DNA of 64,000 nt from Candidatus Viridilinea mediisalina (GCF_002532535.1 NZ_NQWI01000001.1:1-64000), one strand, 5' to 3'. Shown: positions 17,930 through 26,005, counted from the stretch's first letter. Translations and numbers: made by a program. The notes: generated by a model not told the origin, from the sequence alone.

Positions 17930-18499
17930 ATGAGCATAGCAATGACCCGCCATTTATTCACCGTTCAGGAGTATGCTCGGATTCGTGAGGCTGGCATCCT
18001 GACAGAAGATGATCGTGTTGAATTACTTGACGGGGAGATTTATGTCATGAGTCCGATTGGCCCATTGCATGTCAGTATTATTAATAAATTGAATAAAATT
18101 CTTATGAATCAGGTTGGCGACAATGGGATTATTAGCATCCAGAATCCGATACAATTAAGTGATTACAGTGAACCACAGCCTGATATCACAATATTAAGCC
18201 CGCGTGAAGATTTTTATACTAGTGCTCTGCCAACTCCCGATGATGTGTTGCTTATTATTGAAATTGCGGACTCCTCTATTGACTATGATCGTGACGAGAA
18301 ACTGCCTCGCTATGCACGGGCGCAGATTAGTGAGGTATGGATTGTTGATGTCCATAAGTCTGTCATCGAACAGTATACACAACCACTCCAAGGAGAGTAT
18401 ACGCAGCTTCACAAGGTGTTATTAGGCAATATTGTAACCGCTACAACAATTGCGAATGTGTGCATAGATACTACGCAGATCTTCCTGTTTGCGCCGTAG
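17930..18499 (+). CDS. Uma2-family (DUF820) PD-(D/E)XK-like nuclease
   Basis: 189 aa from the ATG at 17930 with AAGGAG nine bases upstream. Family blocks: LTEDDRVELLDGEIYVMSPIG near residue 30, then EPQPDITIL (catalytic Asp), ILIIEIADSS (Glu-x-Ala) and DEKLPRYARAQISEVWIVD (Lys). Uma2 proteins are widespread in Cyanobacteria and Chloroflexota, usually as strays near repeats; their function is not established, though the fold is that of a restriction nuclease. Codon use is more AT-rich than its neighbours, which suggests transfer. It stands with the NACHT gene between the DUF58 and VWA genes. Confidence 0.9.
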   Translation: MSIAMTRHLFTVQEYARIREAGILTEDDRVELLDGEIYVMSPIGPLHVSIINKLNKILMNQVGDNGIISIQNPIQLSDYSEPQPDITILSPREDFYTSALPTPDDVLLIIEIADSSIDYDRDEKLPRYARAQISEVWIVDVHKSVIEQYTQPLQGEYTQLHKVLLGNIVTATTIANVCIDTTQIFLFAP

Positions 18500-18610
18500 G
18501 TAGTGCCGACTTTAGTCGGCTCCCAGTGCTGCCAAAGACCTCAGCCGACTAACGTCGGCACTACGATGCAGCATGACAGGCTGCTGGGATACGTAACAAT
18601 TTCTGCTTCC
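18500..18610. repeat. Composite TAGTGCCGACT repeat, copy 5
   Basis: Palindrome at 18500-18564 (one arm has AACGTCGG) followed by the CAGCATGACAGGCTGCTGGG...GTAACAATTTCTGCTTCCC block, reverse of copy 1 at 330-464. It fills the gap before the VWA gene. Confidence 0.8.
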
Positions 18611-18620
18611 CTATAACCAC

Positions 18621-20483
18621 ATGTCTCTCCTTGCACCTCTTGGTCTCTTGGCTTTGTTCAGCCTCCCCCTGGTTCTGCTGCTGCATCTGTTGCGCGAGCG
18701 GCGGCGACGGGTGGTGGTGCCTTCGTTGTTGTTGTGGCAGCAGTTGCCCCAGCGTCCGCCCCCGCGCCGCCGCCGTTTTCCGCCCCCTACGTTGCTGCTT
18801 TTGCTGCACCTGTTGATTGCAGCGCTGCTCGCCCTTGCGTTGGCTCAGCCCGCTTGGACGCTGGCTTTGTTTGGGCGTGATGAGCAGCTTGTGTTGATTA
18901 TTGATACCTCTACGAGTATGGCGGCTGTGCGCCCTGGTCTGGTGGAATCACGCCTTGAGGCTGCCCGCAATCTGGCCCGCCGCCAGATTGCGAATCTTGG
19001 CGCTCGGACGAGCTTGGCGCTCGTTGCGACCCACCCTGAACCCCGGCTGTTGGCTCAGGCTGGCCCGGAAGGTGCGGCTCAACTCTTGGCGGCGCTGGAG
19101 GATTTGCGGGCGGCTGGTACGGGCAGCAATCTGGCTCAGGCGCTGACGCTGGGCGAGGCGCTGTTGCAGGGCCAGAGCGGCGGGCGTATCCTGGTGTTGA
19201 CCGATGCGGCTCTGCCGCAGAGTGAACTGGATGCGTTGGGCGCACGCCCTCGTAGTGTCGCGGTGGAATGGCTCAATCTGGGGGGAACCCTCGATAATCT
19301 GGCGCTGGTCAATTTTGCGGCGCGGCCACGCAGCAGCGGGCCAACGCCCGTCTATGCGCGGGTGGTCAACTATGGGGAGACGTCGGTTCGCACCGCCCTA
19401 CGGCTCTACGGTGATGATCAGTTGCTCGATACTCGCGCCGTTAGCTTGGGGCCTGCTGGCGAGGTTGAGTTGACATGGCGCATCCCCCAGGGTGTTCGCC
19501 TGCTGCGTGCCGAACTGGAGAGCCGCGATGCCCTCGCTGCTGATGATGTTGCCACGTTGAGCCTAGCCCAGCAACGTCCGCTCCAAGCACTGCTCGTCTC
19601 TGAGCAGCCGAGTGCGCTACTACGGGCGCTGCGCGTCTTGCCGGAACTCAGTCTGGAGGTGGTCTCATTCGAGGACTACCCCAGCAGTCCTCTTGTCACC
19701 GAGGCCGATCTGACCATCTTTGATGGGGCGATGCCGTTAGCTTGGCCCGCCGGAGCGGTCTGGGTGATCAATCCGCCGCCGGGCTCTGCGTTGCTGCCCG
19801 TCGGTGAACTGGTAGCGGCCCAAGGGCAATTGGCAAGCAGCGCAGCGATCTTTGATGATCTAAGTCTGGCGGGGGTAAACTTCGGCCTTGTGCGCGAACT
19901 GGTGCCACCAGCCTGGCTTGAGCCGCTGCTCGTTCAGGGGGGCCAGCCGCTGATCGTGCGCGGGCGCTACGCAACGAGCGACGTGCTTGTCTGGAACATT
20001 GATCTGGCCCAGGGCAACTTCACCAGCCGTCTAGCCTTTCCGCTGCTGGTTGCCCGTAGTGTCGGCGACCTCACGCCCCCCGCGTTGCCAGGGGCCATGC
20101 TTTTGGGTGAAACCTTGGAGGTAACGCTTGATCCACGCACCACCCAGCTTGAAATTGTAGCCCCCAACGGTTATGTGCAGGTGCGAACCCCCCAGCCCAA
20201 TGAGCCAATCCTTGTGCAATTCGATCAACCGGGCTTCTATACGCTTGCCGAGCAGGCCGAAGGCCAGAACATCTTCACCGGCACCATTGCGATCAACGCT
20301 GGTACCCCCAGCGAATCAAACCTCCGTGCGCGCATCCTCCCGGCCCCAAGCACACCCGCAGCGGTGACGCTCAACGAAGCCGACCAGATGCAACCACTGT
20401 GGCCCTGGTTGGCCCTGAGCGCCCTTGTGATCATGGTGCTGGAATGGTTCTATGTGCATGGAAGAAGGCAAGTGTTGACGTGA
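18621..20483 (+). CDS. BatA-like VWA membrane protein
   Basis: 620 aa. An N-terminal BatA-type region (LLAPLGLLALFSLPLVLLLH, then a basic patch and PSLLLWQ) is followed by a second membrane segment (55-77). The von Willebrand A domain starts at LIIDTSTSM near residue 93, with the MIDAS metal site DxSxS intact. A long beta-rich region and a C-terminal membrane segment (WLALSALVIMVLEWFYV) follow. It belongs with the DUF58 gene at 13122 and the membrane gene at 11858; envelope maintenance is the usual suggestion for such clusters. It overlaps the hydrolase gene by GTGA. Confidence 0.85.
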   Translation: MSLLAPLGLLALFSLPLVLLLHLLRERRRRVVVPSLLLWQQLPQRPPPRRRRFPPPTLLLLLHLLIAALLALALAQPAWTLALFGRDEQLVLIIDTSTSMAAVRPGLVESRLEAARNLARRQIANLGARTSLALVATHPEPRLLAQAGPEGAAQLLAALEDLRAAGTGSNLAQALTLGEALLQGQSGGRILVLTDAALPQSELDALGARPRSVAVEWLNLGGTLDNLALVNFAARPRSSGPTPVYARVVNYGETSVRTALRLYGDDQLLDTRAVSLGPAGEVELTWRIPQGVRLLRAELESRDALAADDVATLSLAQQRPLQALLVSEQPSALLRALRVLPELSLEVVSFEDYPSSPLVTEADLTIFDGAMPLAWPAGAVWVINPPPGSALLPVGELVAAQGQLASSAAIFDDLSLAGVNFGLVRELVPPAWLEPLLVQGGQPLIVRGRYATSDVLVWNIDLAQGNFTSRLAFPLLVARSVGDLTPPALPGAMLLGETLEVTLDPRTTQLEIVAPNGYVQVRTPQPNEPILVQFDQPGFYTLAEQAEGQNIFTGTIAINAGTPSESNLRARILPAPSTPAAVTLNEADQMQPLWPWLALSALVIMVLEWFYVHGRRQVLT

Positions 20484-21739
20484 AGAAGTTGTTAGCGCGA
20501 ACAAGCTTTGGGTTGGCAGGCGGCTTCGTGGTGGCTTCGACAGGCTCAGCCAGCGGTGCGCTGGCTGAGCCTGTCGAAGCCAAGAAGTTACATCAGCACG
20601 TCACAGCCCTATGCTGCTGGCTTGGCCTATGGGAAACATTGGCGGCACAGGCAGAGCTACGTGGCCTAAGTTGGGGGGCAGGGCGGTACGGCTTGGGGCT
20701 GAGTGTGGCGCTGGTGCTAGGGAAGAGGCCAGGCTGGCGGCCACTGGCAGCCATGCTGCCAATCAGCCTAGGCGTGCAACTCGGCTTGGCCATGTGGCGG
20801 CGGCGCGACCTGAACCCACTGCAACAACTTGCGCCAGGCGTATACCGAGATCGCAGCATCACCCGGCTCGATCTCGCAGCGCAAGCTGGGCCAGTGCCAG
20901 CCCTCCACATCGTGCCAACCGGCGGCACCCAAGCGGCAGTCTGCGTTGTGCATGGATCGGGGGGGGATAAATGCTTCTATGCGTGGCGTCTGGTGGAAGT
21001 GCTGGTGCAACACGGCTTTGCCGTACTACTGATCGATCTCGACGGCCACGGCGAGAGTCCGCGCGCCCAAGCCTTCCCAAGCATTGTCACAAGTGTTGCC
21101 GGGCCCCTGGCCTGGCTCCAAGCCCACTATGGATGGATCGGGCTGTTGGGCATGAGTCTCGGCGGGGCGGTGGCAACGCGAGCCATCGCCGAGGGAGCAC
21201 ACTGTGACGCCTTGGTACTCTGGGTGACGCCGCCACGCCTGCGGTTAAGCCGGGCGGCCTATCGGCGGGTGCAACTGCTAGAGGCGCTCCGGATCATCCG
21301 GCTACCTCTAGTTCACCTCTTCCGCGATGCAGCGCCGCAGCACATCGTAGCCGCCTGGCAGACCAGCGGCATCAGAGCGCAGATTGGTACCTGGGATCTC
21401 TTTGACGCACTCGATCTCCTAGGGAGTCTAGCACAGATCAAAGCACGTGCCCCACGCCCGCCCCTGCTGCTCTACTATGCTGGCCGGGACGCCGTGGTAG
21501 CGCCTAGCAGCGCCGAAGCGGTACGCACAGCCACAGCAGACTGGAGCGAATTTCGGCGCATCCCTGGCGCAAGCCATGTCTCTTTGCCAATTGAACAAGC
21601 AGTGATTGAAGGAACCGTCGCGTGGTTAGGGTGCGCGAGGGAACTTGGTTCCCTCGCAGCTATGAACGTGGCTCCAACACCGCATCAATCAAACCATACT
21701 CAATCGCCTGAGCAGGCGAGAGATAGGCATCACGGTTAA
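20480..21739 (+). CDS. Alpha/beta hydrolase with N-terminal membrane segments
   Basis: 419 aa from the GTG at 20480, which overlaps the upstream stop as GTGA. The first ~35 codons run through a dispersed repeat (20491-20587), so the true start may be further in. Residues about 40-100 are hydrophobic. The hydrolase domain has an oxyanion motif VVHGSGGDK, the nucleophile elbow GMSLGG, a possible Asp in YYAGRDAVV and a His in PGASHVSLP, so a complete catalytic triad is likely. Substrate unknown; esterase or acyl hydrolase. The 3' end overlaps the convergent clpP-like gene by 80 bp. Confidence 0.8.
   Translation: MKKLLARTSFGLAGGFVVASTGSASGALAEPVEAKKLHQHVTALCCWLGLWETLAAQAELRGLSWGAGRYGLGLSVALVLGKRPGWRPLAAMLPISLGVQLGLAMWRRRDLNPLQQLAPGVYRDRSITRLDLAAQAGPVPALHIVPTGGTQAAVCVVHGSGGDKCFYAWRLVEVLVQHGFAVLLIDLDGHGESPRAQAFPSIVTSVAGPLAWLQAHYGWIGLLGMSLGGAVATRAIAEGAHCDALVLWVTPPRLRLSRAAYRRVQLLEALRIIRLPLVHLFRDAAPQHIVAAWQTSGIRAQIGTWDLFDALDLLGSLAQIKARAPRPPLLLYYAGRDAVVAPSSAEAVRTATADWSEFRRIPGASHVSLPIEQAVIEGTVAWLGCARELGSLAAMNVAPTPHQSNHTQSPEQARDRHHG
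20491..20587. repeat. GTTAGCGCGAA / GGCTGAGCCTGTCGAAGCC repeat, copy 3, inside a coding frame
   Basis: It starts GTTAGCGCGAAC and carries two inverted copies of GGCTTCGACAGGCTCAGCC around CAGCGGTGCGCTG. It is translated as residues about 5-35 of the hydrolase if the GTG at 20480 is used. Confidence 0.6.
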
Positions 21740-22250
21740 AATCCTGCTCAATCCGCTCGATTGGCTGGCCGGTATCCTGAGCCATAAGTTCGCGGATGAG
21801 GCGTTGCAAGCGCAGCATCTCACGGACTTGGATCTCAACATCAGGAGCATAGCCTTCGGCTCCACCACCGGCAGGGTGGGAATGGATCGTAGCATGAGGG
21901 AGCGCAAAACGTTTGCCCTTAGCTCCTCCAGCCAACAAGACCGTAGCCATGCTCGCCGCACGCCCCACACAGACCGTACAGACATCAGGGCGAATAAGTT
22001 GCATCGTGTCATAGATCGCAAGACCAGCACGAATGACCCCACCAGGGCTATTGATATAGAGCCACACATCGCGTTCCGGGTCTTGATGCTGCAAGACCAG
22101 CAGTTGGGCAACGACAAGCGAGGCCATATCATCGTCAATGGGGGTACTAATCATAATCACGCGCTCTTGCAGCATGCGCGAGAAGATGTCCCAGGCACGT
22201 TCACCGCGGGCAGTGCGTTCGATAATGGTTGGTACAGGCAGCGAGGGCAT
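21660..22250 (-). CDS. clpP: ClpP-family serine protease, divergent active site
   Basis: 196 aa, the usual ClpP size. It forms the proteolytic chamber used by Clp ATPases. The oxyanion strand SPGGVIRAGLAIYDTMQ, nucleophile Ser100 in GRAASMATVLL, and Asp174 in NRDAYLSPAQAIEYGLID are clear. At the catalytic His, the common IMIHQPLGG reads TIHSHPAGG, one residue shorter, so either His123 or His125 must serve. This marks a paralogue rather than the housekeeping copy. The last 80 bp overlap the convergent hydrolase gene. Weak AGGGG upstream of the start. Confidence 0.88.
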   Translation of the reverse strand: MPSLPVPTIIERTARGERAWDIFSRMLQERVIMISTPIDDDMASLVVAQLLVLQHQDPERDVWLYINSPGGVIRAGLAIYDTMQLIRPDVCTVCVGRAASMATVLLAGGAKGKRFALPHATIHSHPAGGGAEGYAPDVEIQVREMLRLQRLIRELMAQDTGQPIERIEQDFNRDAYLSPAQAIEYGLIDAVLEPRS

Positions 22251-22303
22251 AGGGAACCCCTAGAATTGATTGTTGACGTAGTGCTAGATAGTATAGCACT
22301 TCT

Positions 22304-22332
22304 TTGACGGTAGCGTCATGCTCGGCTATAAT
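22304..22332 (+). promoter_or_regulatory. Sigma-70-type promoter of tRNA-Lys
   Basis: -35 TTGACG (22304-22309), 17-bp spacer, -10 TATAAT (22327-22332), with the tRNA beginning 7 bases later. Confidence 0.8.
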
Positions 22333-22338
22333 GCGTGC

Positions 22339-22410
22339 GGGCCGGTAGCTCAGTGGCAGAGCACCTGACTTTTAATCAGAGGGTCGTGGGTTCGATCCCC
22401 ACCCGGCTCA
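22339..22410 (+). tRNA. tRNA-Lys (anticodon TTT)
   Basis: Acceptor GGGCCGG pairs with CCGGCTC (one G-U); D arm GCTC...GAGC; anticodon loop CTTTTAA; T arm GTGGG-TTCGATC-CCCAC; CCA is encoded at 22411-22413. Genes of integrated-element type begin directly downstream, so its 3' end is the likely attachment site. Confidence 0.95.
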
Positions 22411-22413
22411 CCA

Positions 22414-22902
22414 TCCACACTTCCTCTTCCCGCCCATTTGGGTGAGTTTCCGCTCCCCATTTGAGGGCTTCGACACCGGCGCCGCCGTCGATCTGGGTTG
22501 CTGCTAGCAACGCGGGTCGGCGGCGGCGCTTTTTGTTGCGCCCCGCCGCTCGCAGAGGAACCCTGATGCGGCGCATGTTGCCAGACCTCGCCGGCGCATC
22601 CATGATGGCCGGCCCATCCTTCGCCCGCGGCCCGCCCTGCGCGAGCAACACGCACGCTGCGCTCGCCAGATGAGGCTGCGGGCTGCGGGACATGAGCAAA
22701 GACCCCTCGACACAGCCGGCAAGCACTGTCGAGAGGCCTTTCCCTGTCGTTCCTTCGGCTTTGGAAAGCGCAGAAACAATCTCCAACCCCATTATAGCAT
22801 CTGCCCATGGCACGGTGCAAGGGGATGCTTTGCCCAAAATAGTCTCGGTTTCGCACCCTTCGGCCGTCCTAACCGGACGGTCGTTGCCCATAGAGGTCTA
22901 CG
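22414..22902. other. Gap at the left edge of the integrated element
   Basis: 489 bp downstream of the tRNA with no gene I can support. The open frames here are antisense to the tRNA or shadows. It contains a run GGACGGTCGTTGCCCATAGAGG just before the first element gene and probably holds that operon's promoter, but no clean -35/-10 pair is seen. Confidence 0.5.
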
Positions 22903-23844
22903 ATGACAACGACTGACCGCATAGCTTCCAGCGGCGGCTCGCGTGATGAACACACGGGCGTGCCCCGCCTCGGCGGTGACGAGCTCTTCGTCCCGGCGTC
23001 GCACGTCCTGGTGATTGACCGGCACGTGAGCCATCCCGCTTTTCGGCTCTGGTGTGTGCTCCATCGGCTCTGGTTCCTCCGCGAGCCCCCGACGATGGAG
23101 GTGCTCCAGGCGTTGATGGGTTCCCACACGACTGCGAAGGCAAGCCCGAACCCCGTTTGGCAGCCAGCCACTCGGCGCAGCATCGAGCGCTGGCTGACCG
23201 AGCTTGAGCACGCTGGTTGGCTCGTCTGGGTGCGCCGTGAAGAGACGACCCGGCGCTACCATCTGCGCACCAGCGCCCGCAGCGCCCCTGATACGGCCAT
23301 CCTCACCGAGTTGCGCACCCTGCTCAATTCCGGCAAAGCCACCCTCGCCGAGGTGCAGGCGCTGGTGCATGGGGCCGCCGCCGCGTCCAATGCTACGACG
23401 GCAGAGTCGCACGCTACGACGGGAGAGTCGCAACCACCGCTTGAACCCAGCGCATCTGGTGGTGATGATGGGGGTGGGCCAACCACCACGGAGCGCTATT
23501 TGATCCGCCAGGGCTTCAGCGTCAAGGCAGCCCGCGAGTTTCGGACGCTCGATTGGGCCACGGTGCAGGCCGACTTCGAGCGGCGGCGCGAGCTTGGCCA
23601 GGGCATTGGCGCGATCGTGACCACCTGGCGCGTTGATCCGCCTCAGGCCGAATCGCCGCATGTCGTGCTGCCTCACGCCCAGGAAGCAGCGGACGCGAAG
23701 GCCCAGGCGCTGACCCTGGCCCCGCCCGACGCGAGCGACCTGGAGATCCAGTACCTCGCGTTGGATCTCGAAGACGGGCTGCCGCCTACGGTAGCCCTGG
23801 CCCACCTGCAGGCCCGCCGGGCCGGGGCCGGAGGTGCGCCATGA
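22903..23844 (+). CDS. Winged-helix replication-initiation-like protein of the element
   Basis: 313 aa. Residues 30-125 read as a winged helix of the plasmid/phage initiator kind (PASHVLVIDRHVSHPAFRLWCVLHRLWF ... RRSIERWLTELEHAGWLVWVRREE), then an Ala/Ser/Thr linker, and a C-terminal region (about 190-300) that could be a DnaD-like helical module. It overlaps the DnaC-like gene by ATGA, and that pairing (DnaD/initiator with helicase loader) is common in phages and conjugative elements. Function inferred from domain style and context; a weak GAGG precedes the start. Confidence 0.65.
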   Translation: MTTTDRIASSGGSRDEHTGVPRLGGDELFVPASHVLVIDRHVSHPAFRLWCVLHRLWFLREPPTMEVLQALMGSHTTAKASPNPVWQPATRRSIERWLTELEHAGWLVWVRREETTRRYHLRTSARSAPDTAILTELRTLLNSGKATLAEVQALVHGAAAASNATTAESHATTGESQPPLEPSASGGDDGGGPTTTERYLIRQGFSVKAAREFRTLDWATVQADFERRRELGQGIGAIVTTWRVDPPQAESPHVVLPHAQEAADAKAQALTLAPPDASDLEIQYLALDLEDGLPPTVALAHLQARRAGAGGAP

Positions 23845-24527
23845 GCACGTCCACCGCGACCAAGCCCTGGCAGCGCATCCGCATGCGCTCCATTGGCGGC
23901 ACGACGTACCTGCACATCGAGCCGCCCCCGCCGCCGCCCGACGTCTGCCCAACCTGCCGGGGTGCAGGCTACTTGATCGCCGATGTGCCCTACGGGCACC
24001 CGCGCTTTGCCGAGTTGATCCCCTGTGCCTGCAAGCAAGCCGAGCAGCAGCAGCGCCGTCAGGGTACCCTGGAACAGCTCAGCAACCTCGCCGACGTGCG
24101 TAGCCTGACCTTCGCTGCCTTCAACCCGGATGTACCGGGCGTGCGCAAAGCCTACTTGCGAGCACGCGAGTTTGCCCAGCAACCGCAGGGCTGGTTGCTC
24201 CTGTTCGGGCCCTACGGCGTGGGCAAGACCCATCTGGCCGCTGCCGTCGCCAACGCCGTGCTGGCGGGCGGAACCCAGGTGCTGTTCACGGTCGTGCCCG
24301 ATCTACTCGATCACCTGCGGGCGACCTTCGGGCCGAACAGCGAAGTCGGCTACGACGAGCGCTTCGAGTTGGTGCGGACGGTGCCGCTGCTGGTGCTCGA
24401 CGACCTCGGCACCGAGAGTGCCACCGCCTGGGCACGCGAGAAGCTCTACCAACTGCTCAACCATCGGCGCACATTCAGCATTCTGGCTGCGATTGCGCCA
24501 CCAGGATTGCATGCACCGCCTGTTTGA
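23841..24527 (+). CDS. DnaC-like helicase-loader ATPase, C-terminus lost
   Basis: 228 aa. Cys36, Cys39, Cys62 and Cys64 form a zinc-binding site (CPTC...CAC). Walker A GPYGVGKTH starts at 123, Walker B LLVLDDLG at 183-190. Homology to DnaC/IstB proteins stops near residue 212 (LLNHRRTF), where the HEPN-MNT pair begins on the other strand; the remaining codons encode an unrelated tail. A full-length loader would continue about 50-60 residues with the arginine-finger region, so this copy is probably inactive or altered. Confidence 0.8.
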   Translation: MSTSTATKPWQRIRMRSIGGTTYLHIEPPPPPPDVCPTCRGAGYLIADVPYGHPRFAELIPCACKQAEQQQRRQGTLEQLSNLADVRSLTFAAFNPDVPGVRKAYLRAREFAQQPQGWLLLFGPYGVGKTHLAAAVANAVLAGGTQVLFTVVPDLLDHLRATFGPNSEVGYDERFELVRTVPLLVLDDLGTESATAWAREKLYQLLNHRRTFSILAAIAPPGLHAPPV

Positions 24528-24822
24528 GGGGAGGAATGTCGCGATGGATCACGATCCAGATTTGATCGAGGTCAATGCCGAGATAGTTATGCACCAACAC
24601 ATTGCGAAAGGCCGCAATCTGACGCCACGGAATTTGGGGCTGACTCGCTTTCGTCGCGTCGGACAGCCGCTGGGTTGCCTCGGACAGCGTCTGCAAATTG
24701 CGCAAGGTCGCGTCTTGCAGCGTATCCGAGGCGAAAAAGGCATCACGCCCATCCGCTACGTGGCGCTCAATCCGGCGAATGCATTCCACGATATGCCGCA
24801 GGTAGACGGTGTCGTCGCTCAT
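24475..24822 (-). CDS. hepT: HEPN (DUF86-type) toxin of a HEPN-MNT module
   Basis: 115 aa. The RX4H ribonuclease motif is in FRNVLVHNYLGID (about residues 74-86). Helical profile and length fit HepT. In such pairs the HEPN RNase is silenced by AMP addition from the partner nucleotidyltransferase at a Tyr next to the RX4H motif (here HNYL). It overlaps the partner gene by ATGA. Its stop codon lies exactly at the point where the DnaC-like frame loses homology. Confidence 0.9.
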   Translation of the reverse strand: MSDDTVYLRHIVECIRRIERHVADGRDAFFASDTLQDATLRNLQTLSEATQRLSDATKASQPQIPWRQIAAFRNVLVHNYLGIDLDQIWIVIHRDIPPLKQAVHAILVAQSQPEC

Positions 24823-25109
24823 AGCGGACGCGCTTCCTGGAGCACACGTTCGCGGATGGCTGGATGCAGTGCCCGTTCGGTGACGATATCTACCCGCCGT
24901 CCCAGCAATTGCTCCAGATCGAGGATCAGGCCCGCCGGGAACCAGGCACTGGTCTCGGGCCCGGTCTCGACCAGCAGATCAATATCGCTCGTCGGAGTCG
25001 CCTCGCCCCGCACGACCGAGCCGAAGACCCGGATGCGGGTCACGCCGTGGCGACCGGCAATCTGGGTAATCGCATCGCGATGCGGGTACAGGATGTCTTG
25101 TTCGCCCAT
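24819..25109 (-). CDS. mntA: MNT-type nucleotidyltransferase antitoxin
   Basis: 96 aa from the ATG at 25109, chosen because GGAGGTGA lies 6 bases upstream; two ATG codons further up lack this spacing. The minimal nucleotidyltransferase motif GSVVRGEATPTSDIDLLVE (Gly-Ser, Asp-x-Asp) is intact. It neutralises the adjacent HEPN toxin by adding AMP. Co-transcribed, antitoxin gene first. Confidence 0.9.
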   Translation of the reverse strand: MGEQDILYPHRDAITQIAGRHGVTRIRVFGSVVRGEATPTSDIDLLVETGPETSAWFPAGLILDLEQLLGRRVDIVTERALHPAIRERVLQEARPL

Positions 25110-25174
25110 CAGCATCACCTCCGGTTCCATTATAGCGCAGCTGCCCCTCCGTTGAAGCCTCCAAGGAGATCCCG

Positions 25175-25814
25175 ATGACCACCCCTCCAACCCTGATCGC
25201 CGCCGATAGTGGCAACGTCACTACCAAGTTCCGCCGCCAGGGCGGGGCCTGGACGATCGCACCGTCGCTGGTGCGCATGCTCAGCGGGCGCACCGGCTAT
25301 AGCTTCACCCACGCCACCCCGGTCTGCCCGCTAGTCTACCTGAGCGGCCCGGCGGGCATCGAGCCACACGCGCCCTACCTGGTCGGGCACGATGCCCAGC
25401 GCGCGGGGGTCAGCGATGTGGCCGTGATTGGCAGCGCCGAACTGCGCGTGCATGCGCCTGCCTACCTGCTGCTGCACCTATGATTTTAGATTTTAGATTT
25501 TGGATTGTAGATTGTCGCACATAGTGTTCCCGTGTGTGACAATCCAAAATCTAAAATCAGGCGACGTGCGGGCCAAGATCCAGACCGCGCTCAGTGACAC
25601 GGCGAACGCGATTCTGGCCCAGGTGCTGCCGCGCTGGGAACGCACGCTGGCCCAGGGCGAAGTGCTGCTCTGCGGTGGTGGAGGCCAGGTGATGGCCCCG
25701 GCGATCAGCGCGACGCTGAACCCGATTACCCCGGTGACGTTGCTGGAACAGCCGGTCACACGGGTTGTCGATGGCATTGAGCGGCTGGCGAAATACCGGC
25801 TACAGGCGGAATGA
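25175..25814 (+). pseudogene. ParM/StbA-like actin-type ATPase, split and internally deleted
   Basis: Residues 1-102 (25175-25483) start MTTPPTLIAADSGNVTTKF, the phosphate-1 motif of actin-like plasmid segregation proteins, with AAGGAG upstream. The C-terminal 84 residues (25561-25814) contain the adenosine motif region EVLLCGGGGQVM. Between them lies a 78-bp AT-rich inverted repeat (25482-25559) with stops. A full protein has 320-350 aa, so about 150 aa are missing. Its partner gene for filament binding may be one of the small genes downstream. Confidence 0.75.
25482..25559. repeat. AT-rich inverted repeat inside the ParM-like gene
   Basis: GATTTTAGATTTTGGATTG... and its complement CAATCCAAAATCTAAAATC flank a CGCACATAGTGTTCCCGTGTGTG centre. 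The words match the inner tract of the TACCA-type MITEs. Confidence 0.75.
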
Positions 25815-26005
25815 CCCAGCGGTGCGCCAGCGACCGCTGGCACGCGGAATGGCTCATCGGTGCGCCATTCGACGAGAGCCACCGAAGGGGTGCTTTTCCG
25901 CATTGGGACGATGAATCGCACGGGTGCGGGCCGACTGGAATGACGATGCAGACGGGCCCGTGCCCACAGAATGACGCAGGAACGCGCCATTGGAGCCGAC
26001 GATGA
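25811..26005 (+). CDS. Small hypothetical protein coupled on both sides
   Basis: 64 aa, rich in His, Trp and Gly. No family recognised. The start overlaps the ParM-like stop by ATGA, and its stop overlaps the next start by ATGA, which is the best evidence that it is translated. Confidence 0.4.
   Translation: MTQRCASDRWHAEWLIGAPFDESHRRGAFPHWDDESHGCGPTGMTMQTGPCPQNDAGTRHWSRR

Noticed and set aside
22350-22891. Open frames antisense to tRNA-Lys, giving a protein with GGDRTHDPLIKSQVLC
   Set aside because: This peptide is the antisense translation of a tRNA and its T arm, a known source of false gene calls.
25815-26001. Start of a second ParM-like or regulatory gene
   Set aside because: Only a 64-codon frame of unknown kind with coupled start and stop is present, so I list it as a small hypothetical gene and nothing more.
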